Notes under the pieces: generated by a model | Database searches by the model: none | The model's input: the letters and a program-made list of their open reading frames with translations, nothing else | Told to the model about the DNA's origin: nothing | NCBI GenBank assembly: GCA_963977125.1 | Contig: CAXBNJ010000001.1 | Coordinates: 248,001 to 312,000, forward strand | Length of the DNA: 64,000 bases | Source of the DNA: UBA2705 sp963977125 | Lineage (GTDB): Bacteria; Pseudomonadota; Alphaproteobacteria; Micavibrionales; Micavibrionaceae | Direction: 5' to 3' | Made by a program: the position numbers and the translations under genes | In this document: piece by piece, positions 25,139 to 34,208 of the stretch | Layout: the number at the start of each line of letters is the position of its first letter | Position numbering within the stretch: the first letter of the stretch is position 1

Positions 25139-25544
25139 CGCCACTATCCTCATCAGTTTCATTGTCAGCATCCCCGGCGCCAGCATTCTGATCGGCTTCT
25201 TGTTCTTTCAAGAAAACCTCCCACGCGGCATCACGTTGCTGAGCAGAAATATTAGCGTCGAGCAATACTTCCAGTGCATCGACATTTGGCTTTCCACTTT
25301 TGCCGTAATCTTGAGATGGATCAAGGTCATGAATGACGTCAATAATATCTTCCAAAGTTGGGACAGGCTTGGTTGGAGCAGAGGGTTTTGCTGGCGCGGT
25401 TTTCGCCTCAGTTGATACTTTGTCATTAGAAGCAAAACCACGCTTTATAAGGCTTTTGGCTTCCTCTGTTTCAACATCCACAAACTTGCCAGGTAAGACT
25501 GATTTGCCATCTACATGCAATGTAATAAGAGCTTTAATTTTCAT
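25122..25544 (-). CDS. phage head-region protein of unknown function
   Basis: A 140-residue acidic protein. Residues 1-40 (MKIKALITLHVDGKSVLPGK, VDVETEEAKSLIKRGFAS) match a small beta/alpha module (Mu-like FluMu C-terminal type) common in phage neck or head regions. The rest is a Pro-rich linker, a helical part (LEDIIDVIHDLDPSQDYG ... DAAWEVFLKEQE) and a very acidic tail. It follows the major capsid gene by 12 bases. Confidence 0.5.
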   Translation of the reverse strand: MKIKALITLHVDGKSVLPGKFVDVETEEAKSLIKRGFASNDKVSTEAKTAPAKPSAPTKPVPTLEDIIDVIHDLDPSQDYGKSGKPNVDALEVLLDANISAQQRDAAWEVFLKEQEADQNAGAGDADNETDEDSGDDVQS

Positions 25545-25556
25545 GATTAATCTCCC

Positions 25557-26597
25557 TTATCTTACTGTTGCACAAAATGATGCATTCGGGCGGTAAGGCA
25601 CAATCAGCGGTGCAGATTGCAACAACAACCAGCGCACAGCAGGATCTTCTTCTAACCAAGATTTAGAGAAGTATCGTTGCGCACGATAACCAGCTTTTTC
25701 ATCTTGAATAACACCGTAACAACGCGTGCCTTCCAACTGACGAGGCGAGCCAATAAGAACCGTGTAATCAGGCAGAAGTTTTTGCATCTGGTCGTTATCA
25801 TCGACATAGCGATCATTATAAACCCAGAAATCAAGATCACCGATTGTACCGACATAACGTGCCAGCTCGTTCCCCTGACCAAAAGCAATGGGACCAAGAC
25901 TGATATTGGCGCTATCACGCAAACGTCGAATATCTAAAAGCTTCTCAACTTTTGGATCAGTTTTGAAGACGCGCCATGCCAAGGTATCCATGATGACTGT
26001 GCGACCTGCCGCCCCAGATTTTTCCTGAATTTTGGCAACCCAATCTTCAAGATTATCAAGGGGACTGACATTGCTTTCACCCCAGCGCGAACTTCCAGCC
26101 AAAGCCACTGTTAATTCTGGATCGCGTCCAAAATCAACAACAACCGTTGGGTACTCTTCACCAGTCACTGTGATTTTACCTGTGCGCAAGGCTTCGGCGG
26201 CCATAACTTCTTCACGGCGCGTGAGGTTTTCAAGCTGCTTGTTGAGCGTACGGTTTAGATTGGCTTCCAAGCGTTGTCCCGCGCTAAGCGTTCCACCAAT
26301 CTTTTCACCAATGGCACGCTTTAAAGGGCGTGATGGGTCAAAGCGGCGCTTATCTTTTGCGTAGGCAGGTCTGAAGCTCTTTGTACTAAACCCTGCATCG
26401 TCCACGACTTTACCAGCAACCAGTGGCGACACGAAAGGTGTCAGACGTGGCTTGGATTTGTCGATATCGAAATGAATTTCTTCAGACTCTTCGGTTTGAA
26501 CTTGCCCAAAAAAGGAATCGAGCAAAAATGATGCGGGGCGATCCAAATGTTCGACCACTCGCGTGAGAATATGTGTATTAAAAATGTCGATAGACAT
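25557..26597 (-). CDS. major capsid protein (lambda gpE family)
   Basis: A 346-residue protein of the gpE family: FLLDSFFGQVQTEESEEIHFD near the start, FVSPLVAGKVV, the helical insertion around RTLNKQLENLTRREEVMAAEAL, and a C-terminal RYFSKSWLEEDPAVRWLLLQSAPLIVP. It forms the capsid shell and is paired with a gpD decoration protein directly upstream. SD AAAGGAGG lies before ATG 26597. Confidence 0.9.
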   Translation of the reverse strand: MSIDIFNTHILTRVVEHLDRPASFLLDSFFGQVQTEESEEIHFDIDKSKPRLTPFVSPLVAGKVVDDAGFSTKSFRPAYAKDKRRFDPSRPLKRAIGEKIGGTLSAGQRLEANLNRTLNKQLENLTRREEVMAAEALRTGKITVTGEEYPTVVVDFGRDPELTVALAGSSRWGESNVSPLDNLEDWVAKIQEKSGAAGRTVIMDTLAWRVFKTDPKVEKLLDIRRLRDSANISLGPIAFGQGNELARYVGTIGDLDFWVYNDRYVDDNDQMQKLLPDYTVLIGSPRQLEGTRCYGVIQDEKAGYRAQRYFSKSWLEEDPAVRWLLLQSAPLIVPYRPNASFCATVR

Positions 26598-26611
26598 GGC
26601 ATTTACCTCCT

Positions 26612-26989
26612 TTAGGCTGATTGGTTTTTGGCTAAAAATATGCTTTTGGCGCGAAGCGGTATGCGGATACTATCCAGCGTATGTCCTGCGCCAAGTTCAA
26701 GAGCATGTTCATTGAACTCTCCTGAAAAATAGACAACGGCTTGAACATCGTTACTGCTGGCAAAGGCATCTTCTGCCAAAATAGCATCAGGCAATTCAGT
26801 GCCATCTGAGCTTGCGGATGCGCTTAAGGCGAATTTGCCACTTGCTGTGATCCGCCCAAGGACAGCGCCCTTGGTTAAGTCTGCGCCAGCGGCAATTGTT
26901 ACAATACGCTCAATGCGGGGATATTCTCCCGCGACCAAGTTGCAAGGCTTATAACTGCCTTGGTCTTTAAATCCTTCTGCATGTGTCAT
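26612..26989 (-). CDS. head decoration protein (lambda gpD family)
   Basis: A 125-residue beta-rich protein with AGEYPRIERIVTIAAGADLTKGAVLGRIT and a C-terminal GAGHTLDSIRIPLRAKSIFLA. It matches the gpD family, which trimerises on the expanded capsid. It stands between the protease/scaffold gene and the capsid gene, as in lambda. Confidence 0.88.
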   Translation of the reverse strand: MTHAEGFKDQGSYKPCNLVAGEYPRIERIVTIAAGADLTKGAVLGRITASGKFALSASASSDGTELPDAILAEDAFASSNDVQAVVYFSGEFNEHALELGAGHTLDSIRIPLRAKSIFLAKNQSA

Positions 26990-27010
26990 GGTTGGTTTCT
27001 CCTTTTGGGT

Positions 27011-27361
27011 TTAAGTTGCGGAAGCGATGCGGCTGGCGACGGTTTCAATGTCACCGGTACTGTCATCTGCATCGGGGGTGATTTCAGGATTAGGAACGCC
27101 CGCCATTACACGCTCAAACGAGGTGGTAGCCGTTGTTTCTTCTTTTGGCGCATTGGCAAGCAGATGATTTGCATCAACAGCGCTGATTTCCGTTGAGAGC
27201 GCTATTTCTTGAGCCAACTGCTCACGGCCTTCGGCATGCTCACAGCTCAAAATATCTTTCAAGCGCTCACGTTCTTTCTTTGCACTATTGCTTTGGATTG
27301 TCGCGAGCAGATCAGGGTGATCTTTGCTGAACGATTCAAGCGTTAAGGTTTCTGTTGTCAT
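27011..27361 (-). CDS. nested scaffold protein (Nu3-like), internal start
   Basis: ATG 27361, in frame within the protease gene, is preceded on the minus strand by AAAGGAGAAA at ideal distance, as strong as any start in the operon. The 116-residue product (TTETLTLESFSKDHPDLL ..., helical, charged, no Cys) equals the protease C-terminal part and ends at the same stop. In lambda the scaffold Nu3 is made from an internal start in gene C in exactly this way. Confidence 0.72.
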   Translation of the reverse strand: MTTETLTLESFSKDHPDLLATIQSNSAKKERERLKDILSCEHAEGREQLAQEIALSTEISAVDANHLLANAPKEETTATTSFERVMAGVPNPEITPDADDSTGDIETVASRIASAT

Positions 27362-28246
27362 GGGTGGTTTCTCCTTTTGAGGTTGATGGGTTTCGGATAC
27401 TAAAAAGCCCTCGCTCGATTTATGGTCGGGAGGGCTTGTTTCTTCTTTTTGAGAAAGCTCAGCGATGAGCCTTTCCAAACTTCCTATGCGATCAGCAAGG
27501 CCAGCATTAACAGCCAGCCCTCCAATCATGACATCACCGCCGCCAAAATTGGCCTGCACATCGGTGGCAGTAATATTTCTGTTACGTGCAACTGAGCTGA
27601 TGAACACATCGGCCATGCTATCAATGCGCGTTTGTAATCTGGCTTTGCCTTCATCAGTGGCTGGATCAAGACGCTTATGAGGACTTTGTGAAGATACGAT
27701 CTCAACAGCTCCAGCAGATTCTTTATCTGATTTACCGCGATAAATACCCACTACGCCGATAGACCCCAGCGCAGATGTTTCTGAGACGACGATTTCATCA
27801 GCAGCAGAAGCCACCCAATATGCGCCAGATGCAGCATCACCTGATGCATAAGCAATAATTGGTTTTGTGCCACGCGCATCAAATATCATGCTGGCAAGCT
27901 CGGCAACGCCGTTCACTTCGCCGCCGGGAGAGTCAATATTCAGTATGATCGCTTTAATATGCGGGTTTTCAAGCGAGGCTATAAAATCCTTGGCAATCAG
28001 CTCATAACTTGAAGCGCCGCTAATCGAGGTAAAGATATTGGCATAGCGAAATAGAGGGCCAGTAACTGGGATAATAGCAACACCATCGCGCTCAGTGGCG
28101 TTATAGCTGTTTTGTAAATCGCGCCCTAATTTTGCCGCCACAGCTTCGGGGCTTTCATTCTCACGTGCGGCAACTTCCAAAATTGTGTGCAAAGCTGTTT
28201 CAGTGATGGCCCATGGGTCACCTGTTATCTTGTTCCAGATTCTCAT
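27011..28246 (-). CDS. prohead protease (S49/SppA type) fused to scaffold
   Basis: A 411-residue protein. Residues about 50-265 are an S49 serine protease: LNIDSPGGEVNG, GDAASGAYWVAS with nucleophile Ser140, and Lys191 in SPHKRLDP 51 residues later, the spacing of the SppA Ser/Lys dyad. The C-terminal 116 residues are charged and helical and can also be made alone from an internal start at 27361 (see nested gene). The layout equals lambda C/Nu3. Its start overlaps the portal stop by 29 bases. Confidence 0.87.
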   Translation of the reverse strand: MRIWNKITGDPWAITETALHTILEVAARENESPEAVAAKLGRDLQNSYNATERDGVAIIPVTGPLFRYANIFTSISGASSYELIAKDFIASLENPHIKAIILNIDSPGGEVNGVAELASMIFDARGTKPIIAYASGDAASGAYWVASAADEIVVSETSALGSIGVVGIYRGKSDKESAGAVEIVSSQSPHKRLDPATDEGKARLQTRIDSMADVFISSVARNRNITATDVQANFGGGDVMIGGLAVNAGLADRIGSLERLIAELSQKEETSPPDHKSSEGFLVSETHQPQKEKPPMTTETLTLESFSKDHPDLLATIQSNSAKKERERLKDILSCEHAEGREQLAQEIALSTEISAVDANHLLANAPKEETTATTSFERVMAGVPNPEITPDADDSTGDIETVASRIASAT

Positions 28247-29768
28247 CGTTTTCCTCCTTTGGATTGTCGTCTAAAGTGTTCAAAATGCTGTTTGCATCAT
28301 TAATGGTTAGGCCAAGCTCGGTGATTTTTGCTTTCTCACGCGCAAGCTGTTCGAGAACTTCTTCCCAGTCCAATCCTTGAGAGGCACATTCATCTTCCAG
28401 CGTTGAAAGCCCAATCTGCATACGAAGATGCGCGGCTTTGGCTTCTTTGACAGGATCAACCCACCCGCGACCGGGACCAATCCATTTGCACCGCGTCCAT
28501 GCTGCTTTGCGCTCATAAAAATCAGGCGCATCAATGCGGCCTTTGTTGATGGCTTCTTCAAGCCACAACTCATAAACAGGTCTTGCCCAATAGGTGGAGA
28601 GCCACTGCCGTTGAGCGTTGAAATAGCGCCATGCCTCTAACAGCGCGGCGCGTGCGCTTGAATAATTGGTTTTTGAAAAATCCTTCATCAATAATTCAAA
28701 AGGAATATTCAGCCCCGCGCCAATATGACGCAGGATATTTTCAACAAACTGGCCATATCCATTATTAGGACGGCTGGGCGTAAATGGCGCGACCTTATCA
28801 CCCGGGAAAATCGGGATAATTGATCCACCTTGTAGCTTCACATCCCATTCATTACGCGCGGCGATATAATCATCGGTCGAGCCACCAAACATTTCACCAA
28901 TAGATTCACCATCCAGCGGTGTTTCAATAAAGGCTGCGATCATTGCATTGACCACCGCCGCCTGAAGTTCTGAGCGTTCATAATGATCGAGCATTTTAAA
29001 CATGGGCATGATACTGCTGAGCAGTGGTTTACCACGATGTTGGCCAGTGCGCTCTTTATCATGGATGTGCAGAACGCGTTTGCGACCAAAAGCTGTTCTG
29101 ACAGGAATGCGTTGCCAATCTTGCTCACTCCCACCACCAGCGCCAAGATACGCATCACCGGGATGGTTTTTGCGAATATGATAGGCACGCGGTGCGCCGT
29201 AAGCATCAATTTCAATCCCAGCTCTAAGCGTTTTGTTATCTTGCTTTCCAATGGGATTGCTTAAACGATCAGCTTCTACAAGCTGGATGGTGGTCGCAAA
29301 ATCATTCCCGCGTCTATCCAGCCATAGCGGCAATGCCAGCGCTTCACCGTTAATCAGGCTTGAGCGAAAAACGAGGCTTGTTAATCCAGCAAAGTTCAAG
29401 CTGTTTGCCGCATCACATGCCGTGCTTTCTGCCCATGCACGCCACTGAGATTCAACATCTCTTGCCCATTCATCTGCCCATGCTTTATCTTTTCCCAGCG
29501 CCTTATAATCTGGCGTTGCAGAAAGTCTTAAGCCTGTGCCAACGACGTTATCGCTGAGTGTTTGCATTGCCCCAGCCGCCACGCCGTGATTGCGCGTTAA
29601 ATCACGCGAGCGCGATACAAGCGTTGGCAACTCACCCAGCAAATCACTATCGGCAGACCCAAGTGGCGGCAACCAACTGGAAAGCTCTCGAGAACGATGT
29701 GATGCCGCGCGGTGCGCCGTATCACTCGCCTTCAAAGGATTGCCCGAACTATCTAATAATTGAACCAT
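28218..29768 (-). CDS. portal protein (lambda gpB family)
   Basis: A 516-residue protein with the lambda-type portal start (HRAASHRSRELSSWLPPLGSAD), RDLTRNHGVAAGAMQTLSDNVVG, the FRSSLINGEALAL segment, and FELLMKDFSKTNYSSARAALLEAWR. It forms the dodecameric DNA gate at the capsid vertex. An acidic Asn/Glu-rich tail ends the protein. Overlaps the protease gene and follows gpW by 12 bases. Confidence 0.9.
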   Translation of the reverse strand: MVQLLDSSGNPLKASDTAHRAASHRSRELSSWLPPLGSADSDLLGELPTLVSRSRDLTRNHGVAAGAMQTLSDNVVGTGLRLSATPDYKALGKDKAWADEWARDVESQWRAWAESTACDAANSLNFAGLTSLVFRSSLINGEALALPLWLDRRGNDFATTIQLVEADRLSNPIGKQDNKTLRAGIEIDAYGAPRAYHIRKNHPGDAYLGAGGGSEQDWQRIPVRTAFGRKRVLHIHDKERTGQHRGKPLLSSIMPMFKMLDHYERSELQAAVVNAMIAAFIETPLDGESIGEMFGGSTDDYIAARNEWDVKLQGGSIIPIFPGDKVAPFTPSRPNNGYGQFVENILRHIGAGLNIPFELLMKDFSKTNYSSARAALLEAWRYFNAQRQWLSTYWARPVYELWLEEAINKGRIDAPDFYERKAAWTRCKWIGPGRGWVDPVKEAKAAHLRMQIGLSTLEDECASQGLDWEEVLEQLAREKAKITELGLTINDANSILNTLDDNPKEENDENLEQDNR

Positions 29769-29780
29769 ATTTTATAACCC

Positions 29781-30011
29781 TTAAAAGCTGGTGCGGATAA
29801 TGCCACGGCGTGATTTACCGCTTTTCTTGGCAATGTCCTGCTTCAGCTCATTGATGTAACGCTCAAGCCCAGCAATATTGGCTTGGCTGTATGTTGTTGC
29901 GCCGTAACCATGCAGGCTCACTGTTATTTCTTGCGTGCCGGTCAGTAATTTATGGCGAGCCTCTTTTGCCTGAAGCAATCGGGCTTCAAGCTCTAGCAAT
30001 GTTTCAGACAT
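29781..30011 (-). CDS. gpW-like head-tail joining protein
   Basis: A 76-residue protein (LLELEARLLQAKEARHKLLT, then a beta hairpin ITVSLHGYGATTYSQANI, then GLERYINELKQDIAKK). Helix-hairpin-helix order and size equal lambda gpW, and it lies between large terminase and portal as in lambda. It joins head and tail. Confidence 0.82.
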   Translation of the reverse strand: MSETLLELEARLLQAKEARHKLLTGTQEITVSLHGYGATTYSQANIAGLERYINELKQDIAKKSGKSRRGIIRTSF

Positions 30012-30022
30012 GTTATGTTTCC

Positions 30023-32050
30023 TTATAAATACGGATCGTCAGATTTAACGGCTTTGCGCTGCGTAAACCGCGATTTAGGTTTCTCAGGCTCGCGTGGTGC
30101 GCTCCTTGTTTCAGTTGTCACTGGCATTTCAACGCCGCGTGCTGGGATGTTTGCTTTCATACCCAGCGCTTCTTCCAACCGTCTCCAGCGATAATCAGAC
30201 ATACGATCCAAGCCATAAATGCTTGCCGCCGCACGTGCGTAAACACGGCAATCCAAAGCCTCGTTGTTGCGGCTTGGGTCTTTCTCCCACGTGGCTTTTG
30301 GAAAGCCTTTGTGAATGCGAATAACGCGGCGCTCTGCCGTAAGTTGTTTAAAATACTCTTCGCCATATTGCGGGAAGTGACAACTTCCCGGTGGAAACGC
30401 TACACCATCCGCTTGTGCTTCTTGTGTTGGCCATTCCAATTTTAACCAGCGATAAAGCTCCATCTTGGCCACTGGCCCCGATACGTTCCAAACACGCAAC
30501 CCCCGACGTTTACCGCCAGCATCTGCTTTTGAAACGCTTAAGATTAGCGCCGTATCCCGCGCTTGCCCTTTAACAGCCACCGCAGTGCGTGGTTGGCTGG
30601 CACGTGCGCCAGACCCGCCCCAGACTGCCTGCGGATGATTTTTGACAAAGGCATAAACATCTTGCGTCGCATACCCAGAATCAACCGCCATAACGCGGAT
30701 CGGCATGCTATGCCCGCTGGCGTGTGGCCAGTCCTTTTGCAAAACCTCACTATCAAGGCGTTGCCATGTTTCTGGTCGCGCTGTATCACCATCTATGATG
30801 ATATAATCAACAGACCAGCTTTCTTTACCGCGCCCCCATGCCACAACCTCACATTCAAGTCGGTCTTTTTGCACATCAACGCCAGCGGTTAAGAACAAAC
30901 CTTCTTTCGGCACAATGCTTTGAGAAAAACTCTCTCGGCGTTCGTATAATCGTTGCCATTCTGGGGCTTCGGAGGATTCCTCGTAAGGCTCTCCTAAGAC
31001 CGTATTTACAAACCCTTTCATGAGATCAGGGTTACGCTTTGCCTCCTCAAACAACACCGCAGCGTCAGACCAAGAAAACCAGCCAACAGGGCTGTAAAGT
31101 GATGATAAGTGAAAACCTACCGTACCATCGGCGCTTTCGGCAGTGGCCCGCCATTCACCTTTAGACAACATGTGTGTCTTATCCGAATTATGCATGAGAT
31201 GACCACACTCAGCGCAGGCATATTGCGCCTCATGCGGTGATCCTTCTGGCCAACGCAGTTGCGTGAATTGCAACGGCTGGAAATGATCACATTTTGTGCA
31301 TGGTACAAAGAAGTACCGCTGATCGCTTTTTTCAAACTCACGTTGCACCCGCGATATTCCTTTAATCGTTGGCGTACTCACCATAAAAATCTTTCGGCGA
31401 TGTCTAAATGTTGCGGAGCGTCGCTCTGCCAATAAAATCGGATCTCCTTCATTGCCAACATCGCCGGGATACGCATCAATCTCATCCATAAACAAATATC
31501 GTGCAGGCATGGATCGTAATCCCGCCGCCGAATTCGCACCCGTCATAATCAAGACACCGCCTTGAAAATCCTTACTCAAAATAGTGTTGCCACTATCACG
31601 CTCGCGGGCAGGCCTAACACGTTCCAGCAATTCAGGAACATCGAGCAATAGAGGATCAATCCGTTGCTTTGAATTACGCTTTGCCAAATCCACTGTAGGG
31701 GAGACCGCCATCATCGGCCCCGGGGCGATATGAATGATATAGCCAATCCAATTATTGCCAGCCTCTGTACCGCCGATCTGCGCACCTTTCATAAATACAA
31801 TGCGCTGCGCAGGATTACTGGTTGAAAGCTGATCCATGATCTCTTTCAAATATGGTGTACGCGACGTCTTCCAAAGCCCGGGTTCAGCCGATGATTTACC
31901 AGAGAGTAAGCGATATTTATCAGCCCATTCAGATACCAGGTAATATTCTTCAGGAACAAAACTCTTGAGATACGTATTTTGAACAAATGCGCCGTCATGT
32001 TTTATCAGGCCTGATTTAATCGAGTTTAAGTTTTCCCTCCCCAATGTCAT
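30023..32050 (-). CDS. terminase large subunit (gpA family)
   Basis: A 675-residue packaging ATPase/nuclease of the lambda gpA family: FMKGAQIGGTEAGNNWIGY (ATPase region), YLFMDEIDAYPGDVGNEGDP (Walker B), MVSTPTIKGISRVQREFEKS, a zinc-ribbon CTKCDHF ... CAECGHL, and a nuclease domain with GVDVQKDRLECEVVAWGRG. It overlaps the small terminase end by 35 bases. It drives DNA packaging and cos cutting. Confidence 0.93.
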   Translation of the reverse strand: MTLGRENLNSIKSGLIKHDGAFVQNTYLKSFVPEEYYLVSEWADKYRLLSGKSSAEPGLWKTSRTPYLKEIMDQLSTSNPAQRIVFMKGAQIGGTEAGNNWIGYIIHIAPGPMMAVSPTVDLAKRNSKQRIDPLLLDVPELLERVRPARERDSGNTILSKDFQGGVLIMTGANSAAGLRSMPARYLFMDEIDAYPGDVGNEGDPILLAERRSATFRHRRKIFMVSTPTIKGISRVQREFEKSDQRYFFVPCTKCDHFQPLQFTQLRWPEGSPHEAQYACAECGHLMHNSDKTHMLSKGEWRATAESADGTVGFHLSSLYSPVGWFSWSDAAVLFEEAKRNPDLMKGFVNTVLGEPYEESSEAPEWQRLYERRESFSQSIVPKEGLFLTAGVDVQKDRLECEVVAWGRGKESWSVDYIIIDGDTARPETWQRLDSEVLQKDWPHASGHSMPIRVMAVDSGYATQDVYAFVKNHPQAVWGGSGARASQPRTAVAVKGQARDTALILSVSKADAGGKRRGLRVWNVSGPVAKMELYRWLKLEWPTQEAQADGVAFPPGSCHFPQYGEEYFKQLTAERRVIRIHKGFPKATWEKDPSRNNEALDCRVYARAAASIYGLDRMSDYRWRRLEEALGMKANIPARGVEMPVTTETRSAPREPEKPKSRFTQRKAVKSDDPYL

Positions 32051-32576
32051 TTAGATGCTCCCGCACATACTTTTCCAAAATTGTATGGAGAGCGTGTTCA
32101 TCAACCTCCAACTCCTTTGCCATTAATGGTGAAATTCGTGCAGGCCAGTTCACCCAGCTATCTCGTACTTGCCTCCCTAATTTAAAGATTTGTGCTTTCA
32201 CCATTTCCTTATTGATCAACTGTCCTTTTCTTTCCTGCAGGGCGAGCTGTGTAAGCTGGGCTTTGTAAAGCTCATGCGCTGTTTTAATTTTTATAAAGGA
32301 CGGATGCCCTTGCGAACTGCCATCATCTATATCTTTCCCTGACTCTTTGAGGGCTTGATTCACATTTTGGGCGGCTTGTTCTGGGTCGTAATTTGGATCT
32401 TTGATAATGGGGCGCTGTTTTGATTTATCGGTGTTATCTTTCCATTCCTTATCAGCCTTTTTTGCGTTAATTGTGCCATCCTTATTCGGCGTGATACGAC
32501 CAGCCGTGATGGCCTTTCTAACCGCCTTATCGGTAACGCCGCGATGGCGTGCATAGCCCCTAATTGAAAGCCCCAT
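32016..32576 (-). CDS. terminase small subunit (Nu1-like)
   Basis: A 186-residue protein with an N-terminal winged-helix DNA-binding part (IRGYARHRGVTDKAVRKAIT, then GRITPNKDGTINAKKADKEW) and a helical C-terminal part (ELYKAQLTQLALQERKGQLI, RDSWVNWPARISPLMAKEL). It recognises the packaging site for the large subunit whose gene overlaps it. First gene of the late operon on the minus strand. Confidence 0.82.
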   Translation of the reverse strand: MGLSIRGYARHRGVTDKAVRKAITAGRITPNKDGTINAKKADKEWKDNTDKSKQRPIIKDPNYDPEQAAQNVNQALKESGKDIDDGSSQGHPSFIKIKTAHELYKAQLTQLALQERKGQLINKEMVKAQIFKLGRQVRDSWVNWPARISPLMAKELEVDEHALHTILEKYVREHLNDIGEGKLKLD

Positions 32577-32679
32577 AATTCCTCACTTTTTTTGATCTAT
32601 TCAACTTTACTTCGTCGTTTTTTGAAGCGTTCATGGTCCTGTTGATTAAGGATAATTTTTAACAAAAGGAGTAAAAACC

Positions 32680-32958
32680 ATGACAACACCACAAACGCAA
32701 AAATCAGCGCCAAAAGTCCCAGAGACTGAGAAGGTGAAAGCCCCAGCGGAAGCGCCAAAAATCACCAAGAAAGCCTTGGTGCAAAACCTCTTGGAAGCCG
32801 AGAAAGGCACAACCATCGAAGAGATTGCCAAACAAACAGGCTGGCAAAATCATACCGTGCGCGGGCATTTATCAACGATGAAGAAAAACAACATCGTTAT
32901 TACCAGCGAACGCATCGATGGAGAGCGCCGCTATTTCATCAAGAAGCAAGCCGATTAA
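32680..32958 (+). CDS. DUF3489 winged-helix protein
   Basis: A 92-residue protein: a Lys/Pro/Ala-rich N-terminal 30 residues and a winged helix (LVQNLLEAEKGTTIEEIAKQ, TGWQNHTVRGHLSTMKKN) typical of DUF3489. AAGGAG precedes ATG 32680. It reads rightward between two leftward units and its stop overlaps the adenine/cytosine methyltransferase stop by 4 bases. Probably a DNA-binding regulator; target unknown. Confidence 0.78.
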   Translation: MTTPQTQKSAPKVPETEKVKAPAEAPKITKKALVQNLLEAEKGTTIEEIAKQTGWQNHTVRGHLSTMKKNNIVITSERIDGERRYFIKKQAD

Positions 32959-34208
32959 ACGCGTTCCTTTTCTAACTCTTCAAAACTCTGGCCGTTACTG
33001 GCCAGAGTTGCTTTTTTACCCGTAAATTCCTCCCAGCGTTTTACAATCACATCAACATATTTTGGATCAAGCTCAATAAGACGAGAGCGCCTGCCGGTTT
33101 TTTCACTGGCGATCATCGTTGAGCCAGAGCCACCAAAAGCGTCCAATACAATATCCTTTGTTTTGCTGGAATTTTGAATGGCACGCTCTACCAGCTCGAT
33201 AGGCTTCATCGTGGGATGCAGGTCATTTTTAACGGGTTTATTTACAAACCACACATCGCTTTGGGAACGATCACCACACCAGAAATGTTTGTTTGTCTCT
33301 TTCCATCCATATAAAATAGGTTCGTATTGGCGCTGATAATCAGCACGCCCCAGCGTAAATGTATTTTTTGCCCAGATGATAAAAGTCGACCATTTACCGC
33401 CAGCGCCGACAAAAGCATCATAAAGCGTATGTAGCTCAGAAGAACTCATGCAAATATACATTGCGCCTTTGCAGGTCATCATCAAATTTGTGCAAACATC
33501 ATATAAAAAACCACCAAAGTCATCGCCAAGATTATCATTCTTAATGGGTCGATCTTTACCGCGCATTTTATCTTTGGCGGAGTTGGCGTAATTTACATTA
33601 TAAGGTGGGTCTGTAAAAACCATGTCCGCCAGCTCATCACCAAGCAGGTTATTGTAGCTATTAATTTGCGTTGAATCGCCGCACAAAACTTTATGATCTC
33701 CGCAAATCCAAATATCACCTACAACACTGACTGGTTTTTCTGGTACTTCTGGCGCGGCATCTTCATCCGTTAAGCCAGCGTCATTATCATCCAATAAAAA
33801 CTCTTCCAATTCAGACGTATCAAAGCCCAAAATATCGAGATCAAAATCAAGATCATCCAGCGCCGTTAACTCTTGGCGCAGAAGTGTTTCATCCCAACCA
33901 GCATTCTCCGCGATCTTATTATCGGCAATTACCAAGGCGCGGCGTTGTGTCTCATTTAAATGCTTGAGATGAATAACAGGCACAGTTTTTACACCCAGCA
34001 TTTTTGCCGCCATTAAACGACCATGCCCCGCAATAATGATATTATCTTTGCCCAGCAGAATAGGATTCACAAAGCCAAATTCGGTCATGGAGTTGGCGAT
34101 TTGCGCCACTTGCTGCTCTGAATGCGTCCGAGCATTGCCGATATAGGGCGTAAGCTCGTTCACAGAAATATGCTCGATTTTAAGCTCAAGATTTTGATTA
34201 TCTGTCAT
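32955..34208 (-). CDS. ParB-domain plus beta-class DNA methyltransferase (N6-A or N4-C)
   Basis: A 417-residue protein started at ATG 34208, 5 bases after the upstream methyltransferase stop; the longer frame to 34250 lies inside that gene. Residues about 8-100 are a ParB/sulfiredoxin-like domain (NARTHSEQQVAQIANSM, IIAGHGRLMAAKML). The methyltransferase has motif IV DPPYNVNY (about 192) before motif I FGGSGST (about 365), the beta-class order. Phage enzymes of this fusion type modify phage DNA, perhaps against host restriction. It is probably co-transcribed with the C5 enzyme. Confidence 0.88.
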   Translation of the reverse strand: MTDNQNLELKIEHISVNELTPYIGNARTHSEQQVAQIANSMTEFGFVNPILLGKDNIIIAGHGRLMAAKMLGVKTVPVIHLKHLNETQRRALVIADNKIAENAGWDETLLRQELTALDDLDFDLDILGFDTSELEEFLLDDNDAGLTDEDAAPEVPEKPVSVVGDIWICGDHKVLCGDSTQINSYNNLLGDELADMVFTDPPYNVNYANSAKDKMRGKDRPIKNDNLGDDFGGFLYDVCTNLMMTCKGAMYICMSSSELHTLYDAFVGAGGKWSTFIIWAKNTFTLGRADYQRQYEPILYGWKETNKHFWCGDRSQSDVWFVNKPVKNDLHPTMKPIELVERAIQNSSKTKDIVLDAFGGSGSTMIASEKTGRRSRLIELDPKYVDVIVKRWEEFTGKKATLASNGQSFEELEKERV

